Source of the DNA: Ixodes scapularis
Lineage: Eukaryota > Arthropoda > Arachnida > Ixodida > Ixodidae
Direction: 5' to 3'
Length of the DNA stretch: 64,000 bases
Assembly: GCF_016920785.2 (NCBI RefSeq)
Contig: NW_024609836.1
Location: 8,116,406-8,180,405, forward strand
The notes under the pieces were generated by a model. The model saw only the letters and a program-made list of their open reading frames with translations, made no database searches and was not told where the DNA came from. The translations under genes and the position numbers were made by a program. The stretch's first letter is position 1, and every line of letters starts with the position of its first letter. Below, piece by piece: positions 42,789-52,994 of this stretch.

Positions 42789-44378
42789 CTACACAGCAAG
42801 TGTGAGTTCAATGGCACCTCGCAAGGGCCACGGCAGTGATCGCTTCCCCACATGCACGCCCGCTGACACCACGTGCATGAGTGCGACAAAGCGCTCCCTT
42901 GCCACCCTACAATCAACCCTTACTCGGGCACCCGTGTCGAGTGTCGCGAGAACAGTGTAGCTCGCCAGAGCTTCATTAGGCCCACGAAGGCGTGCTCGGC
43001 TCGGCCTCTCCACGGAAGCGCTTTCGGCAATCGCTTCGCAGACATCAGAGAAAGGATCAACTTTGCGCCCATGGCGCGCCATCGCCGTCCCTCTTCCAAG
43101 ATTGTTGCCCCACGGCGATTCGTGCTCCTTCACCTGTACCTCCTCGCGCCGCCCGCTTGGTGGCACCCGCTGTGTCACACCCTCAACACAAGGCCCGTCG
43201 TGGTGACCCCGAAGTCCAATCTGAACAGCGGCAGTGGCCCCCCTCGCGACATCGGCATCCACCAGCCTCCCCAGTGCCGGGACCGACCCCTGGCTCTCCG
43301 GGAGCTCCTCCCTTCCAGCTGCCCGGACGTAGGAAGACCCTGGTTGGCAAGTGGCCCGATGGCCCTCAGACCCCCCGGCAGTCTCCAGTCCCAATACGGC
43401 ACGATCGGCCTCGAACCCTACGACAGTGTCCGGTTCCTGGAGAGCGCGATCGGCGTCGGACCCCACGGCAGTCTGCGGTCCCAGTACGGCACGATCGGCC
43501 TCGAACCCTATGACCGTGTCTGGTTCCTGGAGAGCGCGATCGGCGTCGGGCCCCCCGGCAGTCTCCAGTCCTAGCACGGGACGGTCGGCCTCGGACCCCA
43601 CGGCAGTCAGCGGTCCCGGTACGGCTCGATCGGCCTCAAACCCTACTTCTTGGAGATCGCGATCGGCGTTGAACCCCACCGCAGTGTCCGGTTCCTGAAC
43701 GACACGATCGGCCCCGGACCCCACGACCGTCTTTGGCTCCCTGACAGCGCTACCGGCTTCGGACCCCCCTGCAGTGTCCTGTTCCTGGACAGTGCGGTCG
43801 GCCCCAGACCCCACCGCAGTCTCCGGTTCCTGGACAGCGCGATAAGCCTCGGAACCCCCGTCAGGGCTCGGTTCCTGGACAGCGCGGTCAGCCTCGGACC
43901 CTCCGGCAGTGTCCTGTTCCTCGACACCGCGGTCGGCCTCAGACCCCACCGCAGTCTCCGGTCCCTGTACGGTTCGATTGGCCTCGGAGCCTACCGCAGT
44001 CTCCGGCTCCTGGACAGCGCGATCACCCTCGGACTCCATGGCAGTCTCCGGCTTTTGTGCGGCACAATCGGCCTCGGACCCCATGGCAGCCTCCGGGTCG
44101 CCCAGTGCGTCCGGTTCCGTTTCGCTGACGCGGTGAGCCTCGGGCTCCGCGCCCGCCGCTGCATTAATCAGCGACCCTTCTCGGCGCTCCTCCAGGAGCC
44201 GAGCTATTGCTCTCCGCTCCTCCGCCCGGAGCTCTGCGAGTTGTATCTGCAGGTCTAGCTCCTTCGTTCTTTTCCTCACGAGGGCTATCTGAACACTCAG
44301 CGGAACCGCTTCCCCATCCGACCATTCGTCGTCTCCGTCACTGAGGCTCTCCCCAATGGGCCAGTTATACCTCGCCAT
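42789..44378 (-). CDS. Repeat-rich protein of the non-autonomous LTR element (gag position)
   Basis: A single open frame of 529 residues from ATG at 44378 (context gcATGG); the frame is open further upstream to 44564 but only with non-ATG codons. Residues 1-26 are acidic (SLSDGDDEWSDGEAV). Residues 27-67 form a likely coiled coil (IALVRKRTKELDLQIQLAEL, RAEERRAIARLLEERRE). Residues 100 to about 350 are about 17 imperfect copies of a 15-residue unit, GSEADRAVQEPETAV. The C-terminal 180 residues are basic and Gly/Arg-rich, ending with YTVLATLDTGARVRVDCRVA. No zinc knuckle, protease or RT. The place in the element is that of gag, so a structural or RNA-binding role is inferred. I do not recognise the protein. 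The frame is fully intact, fitting a recent, possibly still mobile element. Confidence 0.65.
   Translation of the reverse strand: MARYNWPIGESLSDGDDEWSDGEAVPLSVQIALVRKRTKELDLQIQLAELRAEERRAIARLLEERREGSLINAAAGAEPEAHRVSETEPDALGDPEAAMGSEADCAAQKPETAMESEGDRAVQEPETAVGSEANRTVQGPETAVGSEADRGVEEQDTAGGSEADRAVQEPSPDGGSEAYRAVQEPETAVGSGADRTVQEQDTAGGSEAGSAVREPKTVVGSGADRVVQEPDTAVGFNADRDLQEVGFEADRAVPGPLTAVGSEADRPVLGLETAGGPDADRALQEPDTVIGFEADRAVLGPQTAVGSDADRALQEPDTVVGFEADRAVLGLETAGGSEGHRATCQPGSSYVRAAGREELPESQGSVPALGRLVDADVARGATAAVQIGLRGHHDGPCVEGVTQRVPPSGRREEVQVKEHESPWGNNLGRGTAMARHGRKVDPFSDVCEAIAESASVERPSRARLRGPNEALASYTVLATLDTGARVRVDCRVARERFVALMHVVSAGVHVGKRSLPWPLRGAIELTLAV
43330..44081 (-). repeat. 45-bp coding minisatellite, about 17 units
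   Basis: In-frame repeat encoding GSEADRAVQEPETAV variants. One unit is shortened (about 11 residues, GFNADRDLQEV, near 43640-43670). Units vary mainly at positions 2-4 and 9-15, with the D-R-A-V core conserved. Confidence 0.9.
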
Positions 44379-44399
44379 GCAGCTAAGTGCGCGGGTGTC

Positions 44400-44740
44400 A
44401 GCCGGCGACGGAAGGGAAAACGACCACTTACCTGGCGGTGCTGTAGAGCCCACGGAGGTCGTTGACGCCGCCGAACTCGCGAGTCCCCACGGCGTCGATC
44501 GCCACAAGCAGAGTCCGTTCTGTGAGACCCGGCTGTCACCGCTGCAGGCGTCGGGTGTCGCCAAACCCGCAGGTCACTGGCGTCGATTGCAGCCGGCGAC
44601 GTTCGCTTGCCTGAATCTGTTGTCGCCGTCGAAGGCCCCAGGCCCACGGCAGTTGTCGATGACGCCGAACCCGCAGGTCACCGGCGCCGATCGCCCCACG
44701 CGACGTCCGCTTCTCGGCTTTCGTCGCTGTCGGCCACAGG
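44400..44740. repeat. About 100-bp tandem duplication in the leader region
   Basis: aacccgcaggtcac-ggcg-cgat occurs near 44564 and 44666, and the neighbouring ggcgacg-ccgctt-c blocks repeat as well. A third, weaker unit is near 44410-44480. It lies between the primer site and the start codon. Confidence 0.6.
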
Positions 44741-44892
44741 CGTACTCGTAGCCGTGCCTCGCTGTGCCAGGCTGCTGGTCGTCTCGACTGGTCCTGGGCT
44801 CCTGCCGATGGACACCGCCACACTCCGCGCCAGCACTGGCCTCGTCGTCTTCCTGGCACACGTTGTTGTCGAGGTGGCCGACGACGTCCACG

Positions 44893-44910
44893 ATCCTGTC
44901 GACTGCGCCA
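44893..44910 (-). other. Primer binding site, tRNA-Ser-like
   Basis: Right after the 5' LTR the minus strand reads TGGCGCAGTCGACAGGAT. Many animal Gypsy elements carry TGGCGCAGTCGG-AGGAT, complementary to the 3' end of serine tRNA (established for the class). One base differs here. Confidence 0.65.
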
Positions 44911-45523
44911 GTAAAGTTCTTCGTCGATCGTGGGGTGCTGCGCTGGCTGGAGGGTGGCTTCTTTCCGGTGGCTTCAGTGATGCTCACGACTCGGCGGTTG
45001 AGTAAATAAATATATATTTACAGATTATGCACAACTTTTTACAAGACAAAACAATTGTCACGCTGCTGATGCCGCGGCAACCCAACGCCAACAATAGCGC
45101 CTCGGCGCCAAGTCCCTTGCCGCGCACGGCAAGTTCTCTGCCCCGCAGGACAAAGTACGCGGAGCCCTCGGGACCGCGGGAGATCACGACTTGCTCCGCG
45201 CACGGGCTCGTTGAAACTCCACTTTTCCAAAAAGGCGCACCGACATTCCGAAGGGAGGCCAGACCTCCCTCTCTCCCCCGAAGTCGCCGACATGGCCCCG
45301 ACAAGGTCGCCTCCCCAATTACCTCGGCGGCAAGGGCGACCACCCGCGAACAGAGGTTTGTTTACTTCCCACGCGGGGAAATCTGCTTCCACTTTCGGGA
45401 GCTGGCCTCCGCTTGCCGCCAAAGGGAAAGACAAGACATCGGGCGCCTCCCAAGGACGCTTCGGGTGACCGCGCCGCCAATTCCCCGAGCTCTTTCGGCT
45501 AAGCCCCTTCGGCCATCCCTACA
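44910..45523 (-). repeat. 5' LTR of the non-autonomous element
   Basis: 614 bp, partner of 41566-42179. On the minus strand it starts TGTAGGGATGGCCGAAGGG. No convincing TATA box. In its last part the minus strand has atatatttatttactcaacc, a possible poly(A)/initiator region. Confidence 0.92.
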
Positions 45524-46234
45524 GGCACTGTCCAGAGCAGGAATAAAAGTACGTTCTGCACCGAATACAGTGTCTCTCAATCAAGCACAAGCGTTTAGTG
45601 ACTTTGTGATTACGGTGCTAGTCCAGGGCAAGAATAGTGACGAAATCGACGTTCACAGGCAGACTGGCTAAATAGGTGCCTGTGACAACTTGTGATGCTT
45701 TCCAGCCTGATTTCCACCCATAGTTTTTCCTGGAACATTCTAAATTCGCGGGTCGTCCAGACTTTCGTAAGTGGTGCGAGTTGCAACAATAAGAAATTCC
45801 CTAGCTAGTCGCTGTGCATCTTGGTGGTCTCGATTCTTTGTTGGTCTATACCAAAATTTAATCGACAAAGAAAGCTGCTTGAAGCTCTGTACTTTTTTCA
45901 CCTATTACGTACAAGCTGAATACATATTTTTATTATTATTTTTTTGTGTTACTAGAGCCTCGCACACCAACTCCCAAGTGTGCAATGCAAAATTAAAATG
46001 AGGTACCCAGAAACCCGTTGCAAGTGCCCTGAAGTCGCTGACGCAAATTTTGAGGAATGTGTTTGGAAAAGTATTTGGAGGAGATCAAATACATTTGGCT
46101 GTATTTGTATCTTGTATTTAAATGTTTTCTTGGAAATGTAATTCGATTTGTAATTAAATACATTTTTGTTGAAGTATTTTGTATTTGTATTTTGATACAT
46201 ATTTGCATGTATTTTGCCCATCCCTGATTATACA

Positions 46235-46397
46235 TAACAGGTTGTATAGTTTTTTTTTTTAGAAATATTCTATTCTTACCGATTCTCATTATGGATTTAG
46301 AAAAGGTAGATCTACACAACTTGCATTATTAAAGCAAAAGGAGTTAGCTTAAGCAATATAGAAAATAAGCTGTTAACACTTGCAGTATTTATAGACT
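46235..46397 (+). pseudogene. LINE-A segment 3: RT finger region
   Basis: Short piece after the hAT. It reads through a T run (46251-46261) to a degraded Y-G-F-R-K-G-R-S-T-Q-L-A-L-L block (near 46285-46330), which is RT motif 2a of CR1-like elements, and ends at LAVFIDY, the start of motif A. It is then cut by the Penelope-tail palindrome. Confidence 0.75.
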
Positions 46398-46548
46398 ACG
46401 AAAATTAAAAAGCGCAAAAGACAAGGACAAGAGGGAGACAACACAGGGCAAGCGCTTGTCCTGTGTTGTCTCCCTCTTGTCCTTGTCTTTTGCGCTTTTT
46501 TTAATTTTCGTAATGTTTAACCAACTAGGCCAACAAATCATTTTGCTA
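46398..46548. mobile_element. Minimal Penelope double tail (palindrome)
   Basis: Arms of about 50 bp (acgaaaattaaaaagcgcaa, agacaaggacaagagggaga, caacacagg) are inverted around gcaagcgc. They resemble the outward-facing 3' tails of the larger Penelope pair at 36704 (gcgc, then cctgt-gtc, then ttgtccttgt). The flanks cagtatttatagact (46383-46397) and cagtattcatagact (46549-46563) form a 15-bp target duplication. The right arm carries about 38 extra bases. No coding sequence remains. Confidence 0.75.
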
Positions 46549-47880
46549 CAGTATTCATAGACTTTTCAAAGGCGTTTGACCGCCTCAACCATAATACTGC
46601 TCCAAAAGCTTTATATGTACAGTGTGCGTGGTAGATCCCTAAGTATAATCAAAAGTTATCTTCAGTATCGCTACCAGTGCGTTGAAATAGATAAAAAGTG
46701 ATCTCAATTGCAGCCATTAGGCTGCAATTGAGATCGCTTGCGACAAGGTAGTATATTGGGACCACTCCTCTTTAACTTGTATGTCAATGACATAGTAAAT
46801 ATTGATGGCAATGTACATTTTTTATTTACGCGGATGATACCAGTGTATTTTTTTCAGGTACGGATACTGAGTAGATCATAAGTGCCGCGAATAAATTTTT
46901 AGATAAATTAAATACTTGGACAGTGTCTAATTCCTTGCAAATGAACTGTAGTAAAACTAAAGCCGTTCTTTTTAGAGCAAGACATACAAATTGCTTTTAT
47001 ACCTCTGCTCTCTCCCTCGGCACCCATTAGATATAGTCGAAAGTGTTAGAGTTTTGGGTGTAATATTTATTCAATACATGCTATGCGATGAAATGGTACA
47101 TTCTAGATGTCAAAAACTCTCAAAGGCCGTAGGTGTATTGTACAAACATCGTCATATACTCCCAATGCCAGCAATGCTTCTTATATATCATTCTTTATTT
47201 TATATGCAATATAATTACTGCTTTTTGGTTTGGGGGAATAGAGCGTCCACAAATCTTAAGCAGATACAAATTCTGCAAAAAAGAAGTTGTGCGTATTGTA
47301 TGCCATGCTGCATACGATGCCCGTACAACACCAATGTTTAAAACACTGAATATTGTACAGATTTCAAATTTCTATAATCATAAACTTCGTATTACTTATA
47401 AAAAGTCTTTTCATCAAAAAGAAAACGTATATCTGTCTATCTCATAGGTTACAATTAGAGACCCGATTTATGCTACACGCAGCGCGGATACGTGGCTAGT
47501 GCCGCACTCCAGAACAAATTATGGAAATCAGATGTTGCGAAATACTCTTCCTCGTCTTTTAGATCGTTTCAGGGAATTAAACATAGAAGTTTTGAGTTTG
47601 GTACACAAATATTTGCTTTCATTTTTTGTTGAGCCTTCAGTGTTAGTGTAGGTGCATGACGTGTGGTGATTTCTTTTTGCTTTTGTTTTATATCAAACGA
47701 ATAATTACATAAACCATTTCTTTCTTGTGTTAACTGTTTTGTGTGCTGTCTCGCCTGCTGCTGAGGGGAGATGGAGACCTGTCAAGCAACTGTTATGTTG
47801 CTTTTTTCTCTGTTTTCCCTCTCCAAATGGAGAAAAATAAAGCATTTTGATTCATTGATTGATTGATTGATTTGTGTTAC
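46549..47880 (+). pseudogene. LINE-A segment 4: RT palm, thumb and 3' end
   Basis: Motif A resumes (VFIDFSKAFDRLNHNT), then the catalytic YADD box (FIYADDTSVFFSGTDTE, near 46825-46870), SLQMNCSKTKAVLFRARHT, the KVLxVLGVIF region and the thumb (LLIYHSLFYMQYNYCFLVWG, near 47175-47240), down to LPRLLDRFRELNIEVLSLVH. Several stops and shifts. The 3' end carries gagaaaaataaagc and the tail repeat (attg)n at 47849-47873, typical of CR1-group elements that end in a short microsatellite rather than poly(A). Confidence 0.85.
47849..47873 (+). repeat. (ATTG)n LINE 3' tail
   Basis: ttcattgattgattgattga marks the 3' end of LINE-A. Confidence 0.8.
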
Positions 47881-47939
47881 ATGCAAACACTAGAAGATAG
47901 TCTGGTTTACAACTTAAAAGCAGGGAGTCGAACGGTCAA

Positions 47940-48060
47940 TATTCTAGTTCGGTTCGGGTTCTGGTTCAGTAGCTTTGCATTTTGTTCCGGTTCAGTTCTG
48001 CGGCTTCAGTAATGTTTTTCAAATAACGGTTCGGTTACCGCTCCACCAAATGCGAATCAA
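47940..48060. repeat. GGTTCGGGTTC-type simple repeat, left block
   Basis: Repeated ggttcggttcgggttctggttc words. A similar block lies at 49995-50105. They might be the two edges of one old element split by the snapback and microsatellite between them. Confidence 0.45.
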
Positions 48061-48142
48061 TTGAACCAGCGTCATTTGCATTTACAGAAAAAAATGGGTC
48101 GTCAGAAGCCGTGCTGCGGAAGCCCGTGCAGCAGGACAAATA

Positions 48143-48585
48143 CTGGGTGTCACAAAAGAAAACTTACACCGTCTTTTTTACCGCGAAGATAAACTAGGCA
48201 TCGCCGAACGCTCATTCTCCGCCCAAAGGTAGCGCAGGAGCTCACAACCATATGCCAAAGTTTCAGCCCGATCCGATAACTTAGTCAAAAGTTATAAGTG
48301 ATTTTCTAAAAATTTCGGTGGGAAAATGGCGACCGACGGAGTTTTCAAACAAATGGGGCTCTATGGCACCAGAAACCGAAAACGAGCAAAAATGGGCTCC
48401 ATTTTCCCATTGAAATTTTCAGAAAATCACTCGTAAATTTTGATTAAGTTATCGGATCGGGCTGAAACTTCGGCATCTGGTTGTGACCTCTGACTCTACC
48501 TTTGGGCGGAGAATGAGCGTTCGGCGATGCCTAGTTTATTTTTGCGGTAAAAAATACCGTGTAACTTTTCTTTTGTGACACACTG
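48143..48585. mobile_element. 443-bp mariner-like snapback MITE
   Basis: The element is two inverted arms of about 200 bp. The left starts ctgggtgtcacaaaagaaaa and passes aaactaggcatcgccgaacg and cagcccgatccgataactta; the right is its complement ending ttttgtgacacactg. TA flanks both ends (48141-48142, 48586-48587), as for Tc1/mariner. The arms are about 88 percent similar by eye. Related copies: 34008-34360 and a fragment near 50915-50960. Confidence 0.85.
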
Positions 48586-48732
48586 TATATACTTCATTTC
48601 GTTTCGTGACCTTGACTTTTTGTCGTTACGTGGTTACGCAGGTGCTTGGAAACTACGAAGGTACTGTACCCAGATGCGAAGTAAATCAGCCAGCACGCAG
48701 ATTGACAGCTGTTACCCAGGGTAGATGAGAAA

Positions 48733-48803
48733 TTTAGCCAGTAGGACTGCTAGCCTGGGGTCTTTAACGTGCATCACGCAGTAGCGATACAGGACCGCGC
48801 GCC
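48733..48803. repeat. Dispersed repeat, copy 2 (pairs with 7311-7388)
   Basis: Shares gggtctttaacgtgc and cacgcagtag with the copy at 7311 in the same orientation. Confidence 0.6.
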
Positions 48804-48918
48804 CGAACGACTTGCTCGAACGACTCAGTTGAAGAGGAGAAAGACAGCGAAGGCCAATCGAAAGACCATTAAAACAAAAGGAGAAAAAATACAGCGGGCG
48901 ACTTGCTGTTTCTAGAAA

Positions 48919-48975
48919 ACACACACACGCGCGTACGGACACGCGCGCGCGCGCACACACACACACACACACGCG

Positions 48976-49056
<81 letters not shown>

Positions 49057-49211
49057 GCACGCACGCACGCACGCACGCGCGCACACACACACACACACAC
49101 ATGCACGCACGCGCGCGCACACACACGCACGCACGCACACACACACACACACACGCGCGCGCACACACACGCACGCGCGCGCGCGCACACACACGCACGC
49201 ACACACACACG

Positions 49212-49243
<32 letters not shown>

Positions 49244-49357
49244 CACGCACGCACGCGCGCGCACACACACGCACGCACGCACACACACACACACGCACGC
49301 ACGCGCGCGCGCACACACACACATACACGCACGCGCGCGCACACACACACACACACG

Positions 49358-49390
<33 letters not shown>

Positions 49391-49391
49391 G
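48919..49391. repeat. (CA)n/(CG)n microsatellite, about 470 bp
   Basis: Almost perfect alternating purine-pyrimidine sequence: acacac tracts separated by gcgcgc and gcacgc blocks. The long open frames in all readings (Cys-Val or Thr-His polymers) are artefacts of the repeat. Such sequence readily adopts left-handed Z-DNA. Confidence 0.97.
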
Positions 49392-49394
49392 GCA

Positions 49395-50419
49395 GTGTCG
49401 CGCTCGTCAAGGCTTCGCCTCTTGGCGCGTTATCTCGCCACAGCGGAACAAAAGCGCCGATAGCCGCCAACTTTTTGTTTTCCATTTGACGTTCGCTTTC
49501 TCCTTCCTTGACGAATATTGCTTAGCAGCAAGAAAAGAAAATACACGCACACAAAGAATAGCTCTTTAGTCTTTCGGCAAAGGCAGACATATCCCGTTTC
49601 ACTGCGATGGATGGTGTAACTCCGATCTCCGCGTCGCTCCGCTCAACCGGAAGGACACGTGACACTCTCCGAGCTATTAATTGGTTCCGGTGGCTCGTAG
49701 CGTCCTTTGCGGTCAGTGATAAGTTGAAAACAAAGTACACAAATGTAGTACGCCTTCTCACCGACGCCAATGATCGTGCTGCACATAGACGTGAAATATA
49801 CCTCTTGTGTCTCATTATGTTTGAGCTGTCGCCATGCCGTCGCTTGTTTAATCCAAACCGAGCCACTCACGCCACCGTCGCGAATATTTCATTGGCTTAG
49901 CGCGGCCACCCGCAAGAAGAGGCGGCTCACATTTTATTGCGCCAAATCGTTTCCAATCAATTGATAACGCTCTGCCACATGAAATTACGGCTCCCTTCCG
50001 GTTCGGGTTCAAAACCAGATGTTTGATTTGGGTTACAGTTTTCGTCCGGTTCAGTTAAAAATAACGGTTTTTTTCCGGTTTTCGGTTCGGGTTCGGTTCG
50101 ACAGCTTGGTTAAAAGCTACATGTTAATCGTAACAGGCGCGTTGTCGCGCCTCGCGGCGCCAGGAACGACACCCTGTCTACAATTATTTAGTTTTATACT
50201 TTTGACTGGTTCACCGAGGGCGCGCCATCAGCCGTATGTCGCCTCCAGCGCCAATGACGCCGTTTCAAGAGCCACTTACCATACGCTAGAGAATTGCGCC
50301 ATCTGCCCGTAGACACTAAAGATAATCGACACAGGTTGCATAAGATCCGAGCCCCGTACCATTTCCATTCCCATTCCCCATTTCCATTCCATTCCATTCC
50401 GCGACCGCGAAAATGCAGA
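49395..50419. other. Spacer with second GGTTCGG block
   Basis: No gene recognised. The ggttcgggttcggttcg block is at about 49995-50105. ccattcccattcc-type repeats lie near 50360-50400. Confidence 0.45.
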
Positions 50420-50656
50420 ATGATTCCGGGATCATTTCAGTTCCGGAGCGGCGGTTCAGAGGCGTGAGAGAAACTCGAGTTGTAGTACTACTCACAATCT
50501 CTGACGTCATCGCACTGACGCAGATGGCGCGCTTCAAATTCGGCTTTAAGAAATTGTTTTTTTACTTCACAAATACGGAGTTCCCAAGTTTCGAATTTCC
50601 AGGGTAATGTCCAGGCATTGTTTTCAATCATTTCAGATAGTAAATAAAGATATATG
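50420..50656 (+). repeat. Dispersed repeat S, copy 2
   Basis: Inverted relative to 30391-30620. Best-conserved part 50566-50656 (cccaagtttcgaa, gttttcaatcatttc). Confidence 0.65.
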
Positions 50657-52249
50657 ATTTTCACCTGTCATTGCCGGTTCCGTGCCGCGTCTAGCAAACC
50701 AGCTAAGGCGACAGCCGCAGCGCTGCACACACCATTCCTGTCGTCAAAAACATTTACAGTTGTGCGTTTAGTTTCACGTGAATACTTTGTTTGACGACTA
50801 ATTATAAGGTCAAGTTATGTGCGTTGCCTGATCGAATCCGATTCTCGTTCTTGTTGCCGGGCGCGTTCGCCTCTCCCTTTCACACACCACGACTGCGGAT
50901 GGGAACTGCTGCAAAAGTAAACTAGGTATGTATCGCCAACGCTCTCCGCCCAAAGAAGCACGCCAAGGGACGCCACGACGCCACTGAGCAGAGCTTGAAT
51001 GCCACGTGATACCCGGGACGTGAGAATGCCGGGTTTGTATACATCGCGCGATACGGAGTCGTCGATCGCTAGCTTTCGGACCCGGCGCGGTGGTAGTGTA
51101 AGGTTGCGTAAATATCCATCTATTATTTAAAAAAAGGCAAAATAGTGTGGGCGAGCGCGATGGCGTGCTCGAGTTAGTAATCAGATGCGTCTTACAGTTA
51201 CTTTCACGACGAATCGTGTCTAGAGTGACCAGACGTCCCGTTTTTGAGGTCCACTTCTGCCGTCCCGTCTTTTTATAGCGATATAGAATCACGTCCCGTT
51301 TTCGCAGTAGTAGTACATAGTTTCGGAAACTGGCACCACGCGAGTAGAGAAGCAAACCGAAACTATGCCCATTCGTTACAAGTATATTTTACAAAAATAA
51401 CCGCAGGTATTTAAAGAACTGTTCTTGCCCACAAACACCTTTTTTCTCGCGAAGACGCGTATGTATACTTTTTTTTTTTTTAGTTACTGTATATAGCACG
51501 GATGTAGAAGATATATCACGCATGTAGAATTTCATTAAACTTTTTCTCATAATCTCAAACTTTAGTTTTCCCCCTTTTCCGCTGAGATGTCCCGTATTCT
51601 ACATTGAGGAATATGGTCACCCTAAGATTCCTGTCGTATTTTGTAGTATGTTGTTTATTTCTTTCTTTTCCTCGCACGGGATTTTATGGCGGGACTCGGT
51701 GCGAACTATAATCCGACTTCCCTTTTCCCACGTACCTGAATTTCTTTTTTCCTGTCGTCCGTGCCAACTGTCGCGCTCCTGCGTCTCTTCAAAGAATCAG
51801 ATCCCGTCTCCCATTCGAGCACCGAGATAACTCGGAACACCACCCACGCGCACGCCTTGCTACTCCCGAGTATACACACGTTGCCTTTGAAAACTTCACT
51901 CCCTGCCGCCAACCTAAACTACTCGTGCAAAAAAAAAAAAAAAAAAAAATTAATGCGGTCGTGTCGCGCCATCTATGGAGAGATCACGTAGACACATGTA
52001 ACTTGTAGGTTAAATTTTAGACAACAGATGGAGCGCACGTTTCTACATCCGCGCTTCGTCGTCGTCTTCGCAGGGCACCGCAGGCGTGGCGAGTGCCACG
52101 GAAGTCCGCGCTTTGACGGACGAGGAAATTCAGAAACTGTCGATGAATTCAGACTCAGATGAAAGGCACGGTACTTCATCATTACACTTCCAAACGTTTT
52201 GGTACCCTTGCCAGGAATATTGTTGAGCCACTTTCGATCGAAGCAAACG
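50657..52249. other. Spacer, no gene recognised
   Basis: Contains a fragment of the mariner-like snapback near 50915-50960 (aaactaggtatgtatcgcca, ctctccgcccaaag), an A run at 51930-51949 and a T run near 51471-51481. The open frame at 51355-50810 (-) has no motif. Confidence 0.45.
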
Positions 52250-52994
52250 ATAGCAAACAGTTTCCTAATAAAACGTACTTTAACAGAAGAAGCGTCCGTA
52301 ATTTCTGAAGGCTTAATTAGTAATTTCGGTTCTGTGTTCACCACTGATAACCATTATGTACCATTTGTTGAAAAGTAGATGATATACTAGCAGTCGATGA
52401 ATGGCACATATTTCAAGAAGGTATTTTGTCCTTATTGCTTAACCTTGACGATAAATTTAAAAAAAAATCCCGGTCCAGATTTAATTTCTACTGCATTTTT
52501 GAAGTGATATGCTGAATGGATTTCTAAATACCTGCAAGTAATCTTCCAAAAATCCTTGTCTACCGCTTCCCTTCCTGATAATAATAAAGTTTCAAAAATA
52601 GTTCCCATCCTAAAATCCGGAAAGGAAAGAAATGTCACAAACTATCGACCTTAATATCAAAGACTTCCCAATGCTGTAAGATGCTAAAACACGTCATATG
52701 CTTGCACATCACTAACCATCAAGAGGTTCACACTATACTAACTAAAGAACAGCATGGTTTTAGGAGAGGACTTTCAACTGTAACTCAACTTCTGAAAACT
52801 AATCACGAATTTAGCGAATGTTTAAATAACCGTTCTCAGGCACATGTCATTTTTCTAGACTTAGAAAAAGCTCTCAATAAGGTTTCCCACGACACACTTA
52901 TAGCTAAATTACACACAATTCTTAAATCAGACTCCTTTTTTAAATTGTTCGAGAATTACCTTAGAGGCCAACGTACAACCTTGGTTCTGAAGGG
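52250..52994 (+). pseudogene. LINE-B segment 1: RT N-terminal half of a CR1-like LINE
   Basis: 5'-truncated CR1/Jockey-like LINE. NFGSVFTTDNHYVPFVEK (linker), NPGPDLISTAFLK, SKIVPILKSGKERNVTNYRP, TKEQHGFRRGLSTVTQLLKT (motif 2a), AHVIFLDLEKALNKVSHDTL (motif A, here LEKALNKV instead of SKAFD-V) and LFENYLRGQRTTLVLKG. It is then interrupted by a short insertion. Frameshifts and stops upstream of 52680. Confidence 0.85.

Larger units (their letters stand above)
41566..45523 (-). mobile_element. 3958-bp non-autonomous LTR retrotransposon
   Basis: Matching 614-bp LTRs (41566-42179 and 44910-45523) are flanked by the 5-bp duplication ggcac (41561-41565, 45524-45528). Read on the minus strand, the LTR begins TGTAGGGATGG. 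A tRNA-like primer site follows the 5' LTR, and a purine tract precedes the 3' LTR. The 2.73-kb interior encodes one repeat-rich protein and no protease, reverse transcriptase or integrase, so the element must rely on enzymes from a relative. The LTR identity points to recent insertion. Confidence 0.92.
41268..46226. mobile_element. hAT MITE (family CAGGGATGGGCA), copy 2, split by an LTR element
   Basis: Left end cagggatgggcag (41268) and right end tgcccatccctg (to 46226), with a perfect 8-bp duplication attataca (41260-41267, 46227-46234). Without the inner LTR element and its duplication it is about 1.0 kb, matching the 904-bp copy at 13400 in reverse orientation. AAATAC-rich subterminal arms are present. 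It has no transposase. Confidence 0.95.

Noticed and set aside
42873..43574. Plus-strand frames of 173-233 codons opposite the repeat protein
   Set aside because: Shadow frames created by the in-phase 45-bp repeat; the minus frame has the start, orientation and intact length consistent with the element.
48869..49485. Long open frames of Cys-Val and Thr-His polymers on both strands
   Set aside because: They arise from the CA/CG microsatellite in every frame, with no start context or flanking coding sequence.
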